Origin: Bordetella parapertussis
Lineage (GTDB): Bacteria > Pseudomonadota > Gammaproteobacteria > Burkholderiales > Burkholderiaceae_A
Assembly (NCBI GenBank): GCA_945877235.1
Contig: CAMCRF010000008.1
Coordinates: 39,158 to 103,157 of the forward strand
Direction: 5' to 3'
Length of the DNA stretch: 64,000 nt
Shown here: one piece after another, positions 44,998 through 54,274 of the stretch
How positions within the stretch are numbered: the first letter of the stretch is position 1
Layout: each line of letters starts with the position of its first letter
Notes under the pieces: generated by a model
The model's database searches: none
Told to the model about the DNA's origin: nothing
The model's input: only the letters and a program-made list of their open reading frames with translations
Program-made: the position numbers and the translations under genes

Positions 44998-45449
44998 CGA
45001 GTGTTGACTTCCACTTCAATGCACCAGACCGGCTGAGTCACGCCTGCCGTCTGGTGCGCAAGGCCATGCGCAGCCGTGCAGCCAGTGACGACAAGCCACT
45101 GGTTGTCTTCTGCGCTGATAAGGCCCAGCTGCAGGCCTTCGACGACCTGCTCTACACATTCTCGGACGACGACTTCCTACCGCACGTCCATGCCGACCAT
45201 CCGCTCGCAGACGAAGCACCTGTCATCCTCTGCAGCCAACTCTGGACACCCCCCCCTCCTCGGGTCCCACACCTGCTGATCAACCTCGATGCGCATGTGC
45301 CTGACATCTTTAGCCAGTTCGATCGTGTCTTTGAAATCGTAAGCCTCGATGAGGCCGATCGTCAGGCAGCGCGCGTGCGCTACGCGTTCTATCGAGATCG
45401 CGGCTACCCCCTCACACGCTATGACCTCGGACAAACCCAAAATGGATAG
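44994..45449 (+). CDS. holC: DNA polymerase III chi subunit
   Basis: The 151-residue protein starts with the GTG that overlaps the pepA stop (GTGA), giving [24 protein letters not shown]. Family blocks are [18 protein letters not shown] and [22 protein letters not shown]. Chi bridges the clamp loader to SSB. The position between pepA and valS matches many proteobacteria. Confidence 0.93.
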   Translation: MTSVDFHFNAPDRLSHACRLVRKAMRSRAASDDKPLVVFCADKAQLQAFDDLLYTFSDDDFLPHVHADHPLADEAPVILCSQLWTPPPPRVPHLLINLDAHVPDIFSQFDRVFEIVSLDEADRQAARVRYAFYRDRGYPLTRYDLGQTQNG

Positions 45450-48378
45450 CCTCGCCAAATCATTTGAACCTGCCAACCTCGAATCCGAGTGGGGTCCTGA
45501 GTGGGAGCGCCGAGGCCTCTACACCGCGGGCTTGGCACCCCAAGCGACAAGCTTCTGCATTCAGCTTCCGCCGCCCAATGTCACTGGCACACTGCACATG
45601 GGGCATGCCTTCAACCAGACGCTCATGGACACCCTCTCGCGCTGGCATCGCATGCGCGGCGACAACACGCTCTGGCTCCCTGGAACCGACCACGCTGGTA
45701 TTGCCACCCAGATCGTGGTGGAACGACAGCTCGATGCCAAGGGTGTGTCCCGACACGACCTCGGACGAGAGGCTTTCCTCAAAGAGGTCTGGGACTGGAA
45801 GCAGCAGTCTGGCTCCACCATTACGGGGCAAATGCGCAGACTCGCGGCGAGCTGCGACTGGTCACTTGAATACTTCACCATGAATCCGTGCTGCTCGGAG
45901 GTGGTCAAGCAGGTGTTCATCAGCCTCTACAAGCAGGGTCTTATCTACCGCGGCAAGCGCCTCGTAAACTGGGATCCCAAGCTGCATACGGCTGTATCGG
46001 ACCTTGAGGTGGTGTACGAGGAAGAGGACGGAAAAATCTGGGAGATTCGATACCCGCTGGCGGACGACCCCACGCAAGGACTTGTGGTTGCTACAACTCG
46101 ACCGGAGACACTGCTCGGCGATGTGGCGGTTGCAGTGAACCCTGAAGACGCCCGTTATGCTCACCTGGTCGGCAAAGCGCTCGTGCTGCCGCTGGTGGGC
46201 CGCCAAATCCCCATCATTGCAGACAGCTATGTCGACCCCGCCTTTGGGACCGGCTGCGTCAAGATCACCCCCGCACACGATTTCAATGACTACGCCGTGG
46301 GTCAACGCCACGGGCTCGTCCCGATCAACATCCTGACGCTTGATGCTCACATCAATGACCAGGCCCCTGCCGAATACCAGGGGCTTGAGCGCTACGCGGC
46401 CCGCCGCCAAATTCTGGTAGACCTGCAGGCCCAGGGCCAGCTGGTCTCAGAGAAGCCCCACAAGCTCATGGTTCCTCGCGGCGATCGCACCGGGGTTGTC
46501 ATTGAACCCATGCTCACCGACCAATGGTTCGTGGCCATGTCCAAACCCGCTCCAGAGGGAACGCACACGCCGGGCCTCTCCATTGCGGAGCGGGCGCTTC
46601 AGGTGGTGGATCGAGGTGAGGTGCGATTCTTTCCCGAGAACTGGACCAGCACCTACCGCCAGTGGCTCGAAAATATTCAGGACTGGTGTATTTCTCGGCA
46701 GCTCTGGTGGGGCCATCAGATTCCAGCGTGGTATGCCGCCGACGCGCATGGGCAGCCACTCGAAGGGGGTGCAGTTTTCGTAGCCAGCAGCGAAGAAGAA
46801 GCGCAAGCGCAGGCCCATGCTGCTGGATTTACCGGCCCACTGGTGCGTGACCCCGATGTACTTGACACCTGGTTCTCATCCGCTCTGGTGCCGTTCTCCA
46901 CGCTCGTCGCGAATGGCGAAGAGTGGGACCCTCACCAGGGGCAAGACCAAGGGCTGCGGTTCGGTGGTCCGCGCCTAAAACCCGAGTTGGCGCAGTACCT
47001 GCCCTCGAGCGTGCTTGTCACAGGCTTTGACATCATCTTCTTCTGGGTGGCTCGCATGGTCATGATGACTTGCCACTTCACCGGTCAGGTGCCCTTCCGT
47101 GACGTCTATGTGCATGCGCTGGTTCGAGACAGTGAGGGCCAGAAGATGAGCAAGAGCAAGGGCAACACCCTTGACCCAATCGACCTCATCGATGGCATTG
47201 CACTCGATGCCCTTGTCCAAAAACGCACGGTTGGGCTCATGAACCCCAAGCAGGCCGCCCAAATCGAGAAGAAAACCCGTAACGAGTTTCCGCAGGGGAT
47301 TCCGGCCTACGGCACCGATGCGCTGCGCTTCACTTTTGCCAGCCTGGCCACGCCTGGGCGAAACATCAACTTCGACCTTTCGCGATGCGAGGGCTACCGG
47401 AACTTCTGCAACAAACTCTGGAATGCCACCCGTTTTGTTCTGATGAACTGCGAAGGCCAAGACAACGGGCTCTCCGTCTGCGCCGGCGATTGCGGGCCGG
47501 AGGGCGCACTGCATTTCAGCTTTGTCGATCGCTGGATTGTGTCCGAGCTTCAGCGGGTCGAACACGAGGTGCACACCCAGCTGACCGACTATCGATTCGA
47601 CCTCGCAGCCAAGGCCATTTATGAGTTCATCTGGAATGAATTCTGTGACTGGTACCTCGAGCTCGCGAAAGTCAGTATTCAAGCGGGGCCTGAGAACCGT
47701 GCCCGGGCAGCCCGCCGCACCCTGTTGCGGGTGCTCGAGGCCACGCTTCGCCTCGCTCACCCTATCATTCCATTCATTACGGAAGCACTCTGGCAAGTGG
47801 TTGCTCCATTGGCTGGGCGCTCGACAAAGCTTGCTTCCGGAACACCGGACAGCATTGTTACGGCCCCCTACCCCGTGGCCGAACCACAAAAAATCGACCC
47901 CGACTGCGACACCCTGATGCAGCAGCTCAAGGCGATGGTTGCGGCTGTCCGATCCCTGCGATCAGACATGGGCCTATCGCCGGCAGAGCGGGTCCCACTG
48001 CGGGTCAGCGGACTCGCGAACCCCGCACAGGAGACCCACCAATGGATGGCTGCGGGACTCAAGGCGCTGGGCAAACTCAGTGAGGTGGTCTTTGTAGACG
48101 CGCTGCTCGCCCCGGGGGAAACCCTTCGTGCCCCGGTTCAGCTGGTCGGCGCACTTCAGCTCATGCTTGTCGTCGAGATCGATGTAGAAGCCGAGCGTGA
48201 GCGTCTCGGTAAGGAGGCGGCGCGGCTTTCTGCGGAGATTCAGAAGGCACAGGGAAAGCTATCGAATGAGAGCTTCGTCTCCCGAGCCCCCGAGGCCGTG
48301 GTGGCCCAGGAACGCGCCCGGCTAGACGAGTTTCAGTCGAGCCTTGCCCGAGTTCAGAGCCAGCTTGACGGCCTCTGA
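45421..48378 (+). CDS. valS: Valyl-tRNA synthetase
   Basis: The class I synthetase of about 985 residues has the HIGH motif in [16 protein letters not shown], the KMSKS motif in [13 protein letters not shown], the inserted CP1 editing domain ([16 protein letters not shown]) and a C-terminal coiled-coil arm ([18 protein letters not shown]). Two in-frame ATGs (45421 and 45442) both overlap holC. The second gives the more usual N-terminus ([10 protein letters not shown]), so the exact start is undecided. Confidence 0.97.
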   Translation: MTSDKPKMDSLAKSFEPANLESEWGPEWERRGLYTAGLAPQATSFCIQLPPPNVTGTLHMGHAFNQTLMDTLSRWHRMRGDNTLWLPGTDHAGIATQIVVERQLDAKGVSRHDLGREAFLKEVWDWKQQSGSTITGQMRRLAASCDWSLEYFTMNPCCSEVVKQVFISLYKQGLIYRGKRLVNWDPKLHTAVSDLEVVYEEEDGKIWEIRYPLADDPTQGLVVATTRPETLLGDVAVAVNPEDARYAHLVGKALVLPLVGRQIPIIADSYVDPAFGTGCVKITPAHDFNDYAVGQRHGLVPINILTLDAHINDQAPAEYQGLERYAARRQILVDLQAQGQLVSEKPHKLMVPRGDRTGVVIEPMLTDQWFVAMSKPAPEGTHTPGLSIAERALQVVDRGEVRFFPENWTSTYRQWLENIQDWCISRQLWWGHQIPAWYAADAHGQPLEGGAVFVASSEEEAQAQAHAAGFTGPLVRDPDVLDTWFSSALVPFSTLVANGEEWDPHQGQDQGLRFGGPRLKPELAQYLPSSVLVTGFDIIFFWVARMVMMTCHFTGQVPFRDVYVHALVRDSEGQKMSKSKGNTLDPIDLIDGIALDALVQKRTVGLMNPKQAAQIEKKTRNEFPQGIPAYGTDALRFTFASLATPGRNINFDLSRCEGYRNFCNKLWNATRFVLMNCEGQDNGLSVCAGDCGPEGALHFSFVDRWIVSELQRVEHEVHTQLTDYRFDLAAKAIYEFIWNEFCDWYLELAKVSIQAGPENRARAARRTLLRVLEATLRLAHPIIPFITEALWQVVAPLAGRSTKLASGTPDSIVTAPYPVAEPQKIDPDCDTLMQQLKAMVAAVRSLRSDMGLSPAERVPLRVSGLANPAQETHQWMAAGLKALGKLSEVVFVDALLAPGETLRAPVQLVGALQLMLVVEIDVEAERERLGKEAARLSAEIQKAQGKLSNESFVSRAPEAVVAQERARLDEFQSSLARVQSQLDGL

Positions 48379-48391
48379 GCGAAAAAAGACA

Positions 48392-48426
48392 GAAAAAAAG
48401 GCGAGGCAGGCACAGCCTGCTTCGCC
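48392..48426 (-). terminator. Intrinsic terminator of the alaS-tusA transcript
   Basis: On the minus strand, GGCGAAGCAGGC and GCCTGCCTCGCC form a 12-bp stem around a TGT loop (48426-48400), followed by seven T (48399-48393). It lies 183 bases beyond the tusA stop and directly after the end of convergent valS. It therefore ends minus-strand transcription and has no T-run in the other direction. Confidence 0.88.
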
Positions 48427-48608
48427 CCCAAAAGGCCGCTTATCGACTTGCGTCACGGCCTCTCCTCCTCAACGGTTCCAAGGCTATGGCGTAGCGCCCG
48501 TCATCACAAGTTGCGATGCAGCAGTAACTCCCGTTTGACGATGACTTGTTCAGGTGAAGGGTGAGACAACACCCTCAAACCTAGGGAAAGTCCCGTGAAA
48601 ATGAAACG
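48427..48608 (-). ncRNA. Structured 3' region of tusA, possible small RNA
   Basis: Between tusA and the terminator lie 180 bases without a gene but with several inverted repeats. AGGGTG/CACCCT forms a hairpin (48559-48576). GTCATC/GATGAC (48501-48506 with 48541-48546) encloses a nested AGTT/AACT pair (48510-48513 with 48527-48530). Together with the strong terminator this could be a long structured 3' UTR or a 3'-derived small RNA. No known RNA family is recognised, and no internal promoter is evident. Confidence 0.3.
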
Positions 48609-48842
48609 TTATTTCCGACGGATGAGAAAGCGGTAAACCCCGCCCGTCTCGTCCCGTTGAATCAACGCGTGTCCTGAGTGTTGGCAGAAGTACTCGAAGT
48701 CATCCCATGCCCCACCATCGGTGGCGAGAACCTCCAGCGTCTCTCCGGAGGCCATGGACGATAAGGTTTTTTTCGCCCGAAGGATCGGGAGCGGACAGCT
48801 CAGTCCCTTCACATCAAGCGACTGAGTCGCAGCCGCGCTCAC
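48609..48842 (-). CDS. TusA-family sulfur carrier protein
   Basis: The 77-residue protein starts with a GTG overlapping the alaS stop (GTGA). The SirA/TusA motif [19 protein letters not shown] contains the sulfur-carrying cysteine in the CPLPIL block. TusA proteins relay sulfur for tRNA thiolation and cofactors; which pathway this one serves is not shown. It is co-transcribed with alaS. Confidence 0.9.
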   Translation of the reverse strand: MSAAATQSLDVKGLSCPLPILRAKKTLSSMASGETLEVLATDGGAWDDFEYFCQHSGHALIQRDETGGVYRFLIRRK

Positions 48843-51481
48843 GACCCACACTTCGCTTGAACGAAGGCCGTTAAGCTCTGGAGCGCGCCTTCAAGCGCCT
48901 GTGGCTGCGTGCCACCACCTTGCGCCATGTCTGGCCGCCCGCCCCCTTTGCCGCCGATCTGTGTCGCGACATGGGTAACCAACTCACCCGCCTTGATCCG
49001 ACTGGTGAGGTCCGCGGTGACGCCAGCGATGAGGCTGACCTTGTCGCCGTCGACTGCGGCCAGCACGATGGCAGCCGACTTGAGTTTGTCTTTGAGCCCA
49101 TCGAGCATCTCGCGAAGCCCTCCCGCATCGGTGCCCTCAACACGTGCGGCCAACAGGGTAACACCCGCAACGGACTGGGCCTGAGCAGCCAAATCTTGGC
49201 CTGCAGCCGCAGCCATTTTTGACTTCAGACGGGCCAGTTCTTTCTCGGTCTGTCGACTGGCGTCAAGCGCCTGAGCCAGGCGCGTGGTGAGCTCAGCGGG
49301 TGCGGTCTTGAGCATGGCGCTGGCCTCCTGAACCTGCGCCTCCAAAGACTGAAGCCGAGCCAAGACGCGATCTCCACAGACGGCCTCTACACGGCGAATG
49401 CCTGCCGCAACACCGCTCTCAGAGATGATCTTGAACAGGCCAATGTCGCCTGTTCGAGACACATGGGTGCCACCACAGAGCTCGCGCGAGCTGCCAATAT
49501 CCAGCACGCGCACTTCATCGCCATACTTCTCACCGAAGAGAGCCATTGCGCCACCCTTGACCGCATCGTCAAAGGACATGACCTGGGCATTCGTGCCCAC
49601 GTTGGCCAAGACCTCTGCGTTCACAATCGCCTCAACGGTTGCTATTTCTTGCGCCGTCATGGGCTGCGTGTGCGCAAAGTCAAAGCGTGTCTTCTCGTCA
49701 TCGACCAAGGAGCCTTTCTGCTGAACATGGCCACCGAGGGTCTCCCGAAGTGCCTTGTGCATGAGGTGGGTAGCGGAATGATGTCGGACAATGCGGGCGC
49801 GCCGTTGCAGGTCAACCTCGGCTGTGACCGAATCGCCTACTTGAAGGCCGCCAAGCGCGACCGTGCCATAGTGCCCAAAGACCTGGCCCGTCACCTTGAG
49901 ACAGTCGTCTACCCGCACCTGCCCTCCGGTTGCAACGAGTCGACCCGCATCACCCACCTGGCCGCCGGATTCTGCATAGAAGGGCGTGGTGTCGAGCACC
50001 ACCACGACAGACTGCCCCTCAACCGCTCGTTCGACGGATACGCCCTCGACATAAATGGCCTGAACCCGCGCCGCATGCGTGAGCTGCTCGTATCCGACGA
50101 ACCGGGTGTCGGTGCCCTCATAGCTCAAGGATGCACCCGCCTTGAATTTGCTTGCGGCTCTAGCCTGCTCCCGCTGGCGGTTCATGGCGGCTTGAAAACC
50201 AGCCTCATCAACGCTCACCTCACGCTCCCGGCAGACGTCTGCGGTCAGATCGAGCGGGAAACCGAAGGTGTCGTAAAGGGTGAAAGCGGTCTGACCATCT
50301 AAGGCCTGCCCCTTTGCCAAACCAGCGAGCGACTGCGAAAGTATGGCCATGCCCTTTTCCAAGGTCTCGCCAAATCGCTCCTCCTCCTGGCGCAGCATAT
50401 CGGCCACGCGGGGGCCCGCGGCAGCCAACTCGGGGTAAGCGGCACCCATTTGTTCGACTAAGTCGGGGACGAGCTTGAAGAAGAATGGCTTGGGCTGTCC
50501 AAGCTTGTGGCCATGGCGCAAGGCACGTCGAATGATTCGGCGCAGCACATAACCCCGGCCCTCATTACCTGGAATGACGCCATCGACCATCAAGAAGGAA
50601 CAGGCGCGAATATGGTCTGCAATCACGCGCAGAGAGGGGTTCTCGAGGTCTTCACAGCCGGTCTCTCGGGCAGCAGCGCGAATAAGGGCTTGAAAAAGGT
50701 CAATCTCGTAGTTGCTGTGCACGCCCTGCAGCACAGCCGAGATGCGCTCTAGGCCCATGCCGGTGTCTACACATGGCCTGGGCAGTGGTGTGAGCACGCC
50801 CTGCGCATCACGATCGAACTGCATGAACACCAGGTTCCAGATCTCGATGTAGCGGTCGCCGTCTTCCTCTGGGGACCCCGGAGGCCCGCCCCAGATCTCT
50901 GGGCCGTGATCGAAAAAGATCTCGCTACAGGGCCCACAAGGGCCCGTGTCAGCCATCTGCCAGAAGTTATCGCTCGCGTAGCGGGCGCCCTTGTTGTCGC
51001 CAATCCGAATGATTCGGGCAACAGGGACCCCAATCTCATCGCGCCAGATCGCGAAGGCCTCATCGTCCTCGGCGTACACCGTTACCCAGAGCTTCTCTTT
51101 GGGGAGTTGGTAGACCTCGGTCAGGAGGGTCCATGCGTGACGAATGGCATCGCGCTTGAAATAGTCTCCGAACGAGAAGTTCCCGAGCATCTCGAAGAAG
51201 GTGTGATGGCGTGCTGTGTAACCCACGTTTTCAAGGTCATTGTGCTTGCCGCCCGCGCGAACGCTTCGCTGGGACGACGTGGCACGCACGTAAGGCCTTT
51301 GCTCACGCCCGAGAAATACATCTTTGAACTGCACCATGCCACTGTTGGTGAACAACAAGGTGGGGTCGTTTGCAGGCACCAGGGCACTCGACGGGACCAC
51401 GGTGTGTCCCTGGGATTCAAAGTAGCCGAGAAATTTCTGCCGGATCTCGGAGACGGAGACGAAGGGGTGGTTTGAGCTCAT
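48839..51481 (-). CDS. alaS: Alanyl-tRNA synthetase
   Basis: The 880-residue class II synthetase has the catalytic domain at the N-terminus ([30 protein letters not shown]). The editing domain has the zinc motif [12 protein letters not shown] and [13 protein letters not shown], and a C-Ala domain ends [11 protein letters not shown]. Length is normal. Long frames on the opposite strand are shadows. Confidence 0.98.
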   Translation of the reverse strand: MSSNHPFVSVSEIRQKFLGYFESQGHTVVPSSALVPANDPTLLFTNSGMVQFKDVFLGREQRPYVRATSSQRSVRAGGKHNDLENVGYTARHHTFFEMLGNFSFGDYFKRDAIRHAWTLLTEVYQLPKEKLWVTVYAEDDEAFAIWRDEIGVPVARIIRIGDNKGARYASDNFWQMADTGPCGPCSEIFFDHGPEIWGGPPGSPEEDGDRYIEIWNLVFMQFDRDAQGVLTPLPRPCVDTGMGLERISAVLQGVHSNYEIDLFQALIRAAARETGCEDLENPSLRVIADHIRACSFLMVDGVIPGNEGRGYVLRRIIRRALRHGHKLGQPKPFFFKLVPDLVEQMGAAYPELAAAGPRVADMLRQEEERFGETLEKGMAILSQSLAGLAKGQALDGQTAFTLYDTFGFPLDLTADVCREREVSVDEAGFQAAMNRQREQARAASKFKAGASLSYEGTDTRFVGYEQLTHAARVQAIYVEGVSVERAVEGQSVVVVLDTTPFYAESGGQVGDAGRLVATGGQVRVDDCLKVTGQVFGHYGTVALGGLQVGDSVTAEVDLQRRARIVRHHSATHLMHKALRETLGGHVQQKGSLVDDEKTRFDFAHTQPMTAQEIATVEAIVNAEVLANVGTNAQVMSFDDAVKGGAMALFGEKYGDEVRVLDIGSSRELCGGTHVSRTGDIGLFKIISESGVAAGIRRVEAVCGDRVLARLQSLEAQVQEASAMLKTAPAELTTRLAQALDASRQTEKELARLKSKMAAAAGQDLAAQAQSVAGVTLLAARVEGTDAGGLREMLDGLKDKLKSAAIVLAAVDGDKVSLIAGVTADLTSRIKAGELVTHVATQIGGKGGGRPDMAQGGGTQPQALEGALQSLTAFVQAKCGS

Positions 51482-51556
51482 AGTGGGAGTTTAATAGAAG
51501 GCTGCCCCAGCTCGGGCTATCCTATGGCCCTACCTTCATCCAACCCGAGGTCCGCC

Positions 51557-52459
51557 ATGTCCAGCATCCAAGCCAAGTCCTACGATTCCATGACCCCCAC
51601 GACGGTTGCATTTATTGGACTTGGTGTCATGGGGTTCCCCATGGCAGGGCACCTGGCCAAGGCCGGGCACAGCGTCACGGTCTACAACCGAAGCCCTGAA
51701 AAGGCTCAGACCTGGGTTGCGGAGTTCGGGGGACGCGCTGCGCCCACCCCCCGGGAGGCAGCTCAAGGCGCCAAGATCATCTTTTGCTGCGTTGGCAACG
51801 ACGATGACCTGCGCAGCGTAATCCTCGGCTCCGATGGCGCTTTTGCAGGCATGCAACCGGGGGCACTCCTCGTCGATCACACCACAGCCTCCGCACAGGT
51901 CGCCCGGGAACTCGCAGCCATTGCTGCCAAGCAGAACCTGGGCTTCCTGGACGCCCCCGTCTCGGGAGGACAAGCTGGCGCGGTCAACGGTTTGCTTACG
52001 GTCATGGTGGGCGGTGACCTCGCTCGGTTCGAGGAGGCCCGACCCGTGGCCATGGCGTTTTCACGCGCCTTTACCCGCATTGGCGAAAGTGGAGCAGGTC
52101 AGCTCGCAAAGATGGTTAACCAGATTTGCATTGCAGGACTGGTTCAGGGGCTCTCCGAGGGTATTGCATTCGGCCAGAAGGCAGGTCTCGACATGAAACT
52201 CGTGCTCGAGGTCATCGGCAAAGGCGCCGCCCAGTCTTGGCAAATGGATAACCGGGGCAAAACGATGGTCGATGACCAGTTCAACTTCGGATTCGCCGTG
52301 GACTGGATGCGCAAAGACCTGGGGCTCTGCCTGGATGAAGCCAAACGCAACCACGCCAAACTCCCAGTCACAGCCCTCGTCGACCAGTTCTACTCAGATG
52401 TGCAATCCATGGGCGGTGGGCGGTTTGACACCTCCAGCCTCATCAAGCGTCTTCGCTAG
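51557..52459 (+). CDS. 3-hydroxyisobutyrate dehydrogenase family oxidoreductase
   Basis: The protein of about 300 residues has an N-terminal Rossmann motif FIGLGVMGFPMAGHLAKAG, the substrate-binding DAPVSGGQAGAVNG, and the catalytic lysine in GAGQLAKMVNQI. Substrate could be 3-hydroxyisobutyrate or tartronate semialdehyde; the family does not decide. I choose the ATG at 51557, with a CGAGG upstream, over a longer frame at 51524. It is divergent from alaS. Confidence 0.9.
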   Translation: MSSIQAKSYDSMTPTTVAFIGLGVMGFPMAGHLAKAGHSVTVYNRSPEKAQTWVAEFGGRAAPTPREAAQGAKIIFCCVGNDDDLRSVILGSDGAFAGMQPGALLVDHTTASAQVARELAAIAAKQNLGFLDAPVSGGQAGAVNGLLTVMVGGDLARFEEARPVAMAFSRAFTRIGESGAGQLAKMVNQICIAGLVQGLSEGIAFGQKAGLDMKLVLEVIGKGAAQSWQMDNRGKTMVDDQFNFGFAVDWMRKDLGLCLDEAKRNHAKLPVTALVDQFYSDVQSMGGGRFDTSSLIKRLR

Positions 52460-52478
52460 CCCAGCTACACTCTCGGAC

Positions 52479-53444
52479 ATGGCTGTCTTCACCCCCGTGT
52501 CCTCCGAGGCGCTTGAGCAACTTCTCACGGAGTACCCCCTCGGTACCCTAACCCAGTTTGAGGGGATTTCGGCTGGCATTGAGAACACCAATTACTTCGT
52601 GGACACCACAGAGGGGCGCTTCGTACTGACCCTCTTTGAGAAGCTCAGCGCCCAGCAGCTGCCGTTCTATTTGAGTCTCATGCGGCACCTGGCTGATCAA
52701 GGTGTGGCCTGCGCCAAGCCGATGTCAACCCGAAACGGTGCACTCCAGACCTCCTGCTGCGGCAAGCCCGCAGCAATTGCAAGCCGCATCCCAGGTCGTG
52801 ACGTGAAGCATCCCACTGCAGCCCACTGCCGAGTGCTCGGCCGTGCCTTGGCTCAGGCCCACCTGGCGGTGCATGACTTTCCAGGCCAACAGCCCAACTT
52901 ACGCGGTCTGGCCTGGTGGACCGAGACCGTGCCCACCCTGCTCCCCCTGCTTGCAGAACCCCAAGCACGGCTGCTTCAAGAGGAGCTTGCAGCACAAACG
53001 GCATTCGCTCAGACCGAGTGCTACCGAGGCTTAGCGCAAGGCGCAGTCCACGCGGACCTCTTTAGAGACAACGTGCTCTTCGAACATGACAGCCCAACCG
53101 ACCCTCAGATCGGAGGCTTTATCGACTTCTACTTTGCAGGCGTTGATCGGCTTGTCTTCGACCTCGCCGTCACGGTTAATGACTGGTGTGTTGATCAGGC
53201 CACAGGCGACTCAGGTCACCTCGACAACGGTCGCGTTCAGGCCCTGCTCGAAGGCTACGATGCAGTCCGCATGCGCCCGATTGGCGAACGTGAGTCGTGG
53301 CCCATGATGCTCAGAGCGGCCGCCCTGCGGTTCTGGATCTCCCGGCTCTACGACTGGCACTTGCCTCGCGAGGCCGCCATGCTCACGCCGAAAGATCCGA
53401 GCCATTTCGAACGCCTATTGCGCGCCCGGAGAGCAGGGCAATGA
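52479..53444 (+). CDS. thrB: Homoserine kinase, choline-kinase-like type
   Basis: The 321-residue kinase of the ThrB2 (APH/choline-kinase fold) type phosphorylates homoserine for threonine synthesis. Motifs are the nucleotide region FEGISAGIENTNYFV, the catalytic loop HADLFRDNVLF and the metal-binding GFIDFYFAGVDRLVFDLA. The start is the ATG at 52479. This isofamily is usual in beta- and alphaproteobacteria. It overlaps the next gene by four bases. Confidence 0.92.
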   Translation: MAVFTPVSSEALEQLLTEYPLGTLTQFEGISAGIENTNYFVDTTEGRFVLTLFEKLSAQQLPFYLSLMRHLADQGVACAKPMSTRNGALQTSCCGKPAAIASRIPGRDVKHPTAAHCRVLGRALAQAHLAVHDFPGQQPNLRGLAWWTETVPTLLPLLAEPQARLLQEELAAQTAFAQTECYRGLAQGAVHADLFRDNVLFEHDSPTDPQIGGFIDFYFAGVDRLVFDLAVTVNDWCVDQATGDSGHLDNGRVQALLEGYDAVRMRPIGERESWPMMLRAAALRFWISRLYDWHLPREAAMLTPKDPSHFERLLRARRAGQ

Positions 53445-54274
53445 GGCTGAGTAGCCGCCCGCACCTCCTGCCTGCGAGACGCGGCGCCGCCTGGGTCGGT
53501 CTCGGTTTCCGGCTCTTTCATCAGCAGCCCCTGGTCTGGTTTGTCACCATGGTGAGCTACTGGCTGGTGCTCGTCCTGGTCAGTAGTCTTCCCCTGGTGG
53601 GCATCGCAGTCTCCATGGCGCTCTCACAGGTGATGGCATTCGGCCTCGTGGCGCTTGCCTTTGCCATTGACAAAAGGGACCCTGAACAACCCGCAACGCC
53701 TGCAACCCTCTTCTCCGGATTTCGAATGGGCCGCGAGACAGCGATTCGGCTGATTCAGCTGGGGCTCATCTATGGGGCCCTGCTTGGGCTCCTGCTGCTC
53801 GTCTCCATTGGCCTTGATCCCAGCGCAGGCCCATCCACTTTAGAGCCAAAGCCTGCGCCCGAGTCTCCTGATGAGGCTCTCGAGCAGATGAGCCAAAGCG
53901 TCCCGGGCTCGTTCTTCCTACTGGCCCTGCTCTATGTGCCCATCCTGATGGCCTTCTGGTTCGCACCTCAGTTGGTCGTCTGGCAGCAGCTTGCGCCGCT
54001 CAAGGCCTTGTTTTTCTCCTTGGTTGCCGTCTGGCTCAATAAGGGGGCCTTTCTGCGGTATGGGCTGCTCTGGGTGGGGGTCATTCTGGCCTCAAGCGTA
54101 GTCCTTGGGCTCCTGATCACGGCGATTGGACTCAGCGGTGGAGGGCTGCTCATGGCCGTATTGCCACTCTCTTTGCTGCTGATGGCCATCGGCCATGCAA
54201 GCGCCTACATCAGCACCCGCGAGGTGCTTGGCGCCGACAGCTCAGCAGCGCCCACTACGCCCGATCTAGCTTAG
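53441..54274 (+). CDS. BPSS1780-family membrane protein
   Basis: The 277-residue protein has about six membrane helices and an N-terminal LPARRGAAWVGLGFRLFHQQP block typical of the BPSS1780 family of uncharacterised betaproteobacterial membrane proteins. A polar Pro/Glu-rich segment (about residues 130-150) separates two helix groups. It is coupled to thrB by an ATGA overlap, and its 3' end overlaps convergent uvrD by 20 bp. The function is unknown. Confidence 0.85.
   Translation: MRLSSRPHLLPARRGAAWVGLGFRLFHQQPLVWFVTMVSYWLVLVLVSSLPLVGIAVSMALSQVMAFGLVALAFAIDKRDPEQPATPATLFSGFRMGRETAIRLIQLGLIYGALLGLLLLVSIGLDPSAGPSTLEPKPAPESPDEALEQMSQSVPGSFFLLALLYVPILMAFWFAPQLVVWQQLAPLKALFFSLVAVWLNKGAFLRYGLLWVGVILASSVVLGLLITAIGLSGGGLLMAVLPLSLLLMAIGHASAYISTREVLGADSSAAPTTPDLA

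Noticed and set aside
46975..47889. 304-codon open frame on the minus strand
   Set aside because: It lies entirely inside valS, whose motifs are intact; it is a codon-bias shadow.
49463..50302. 279-codon open frame on the plus strand
   Set aside because: It is antisense to alaS editing and catalytic domains; shadow frame.
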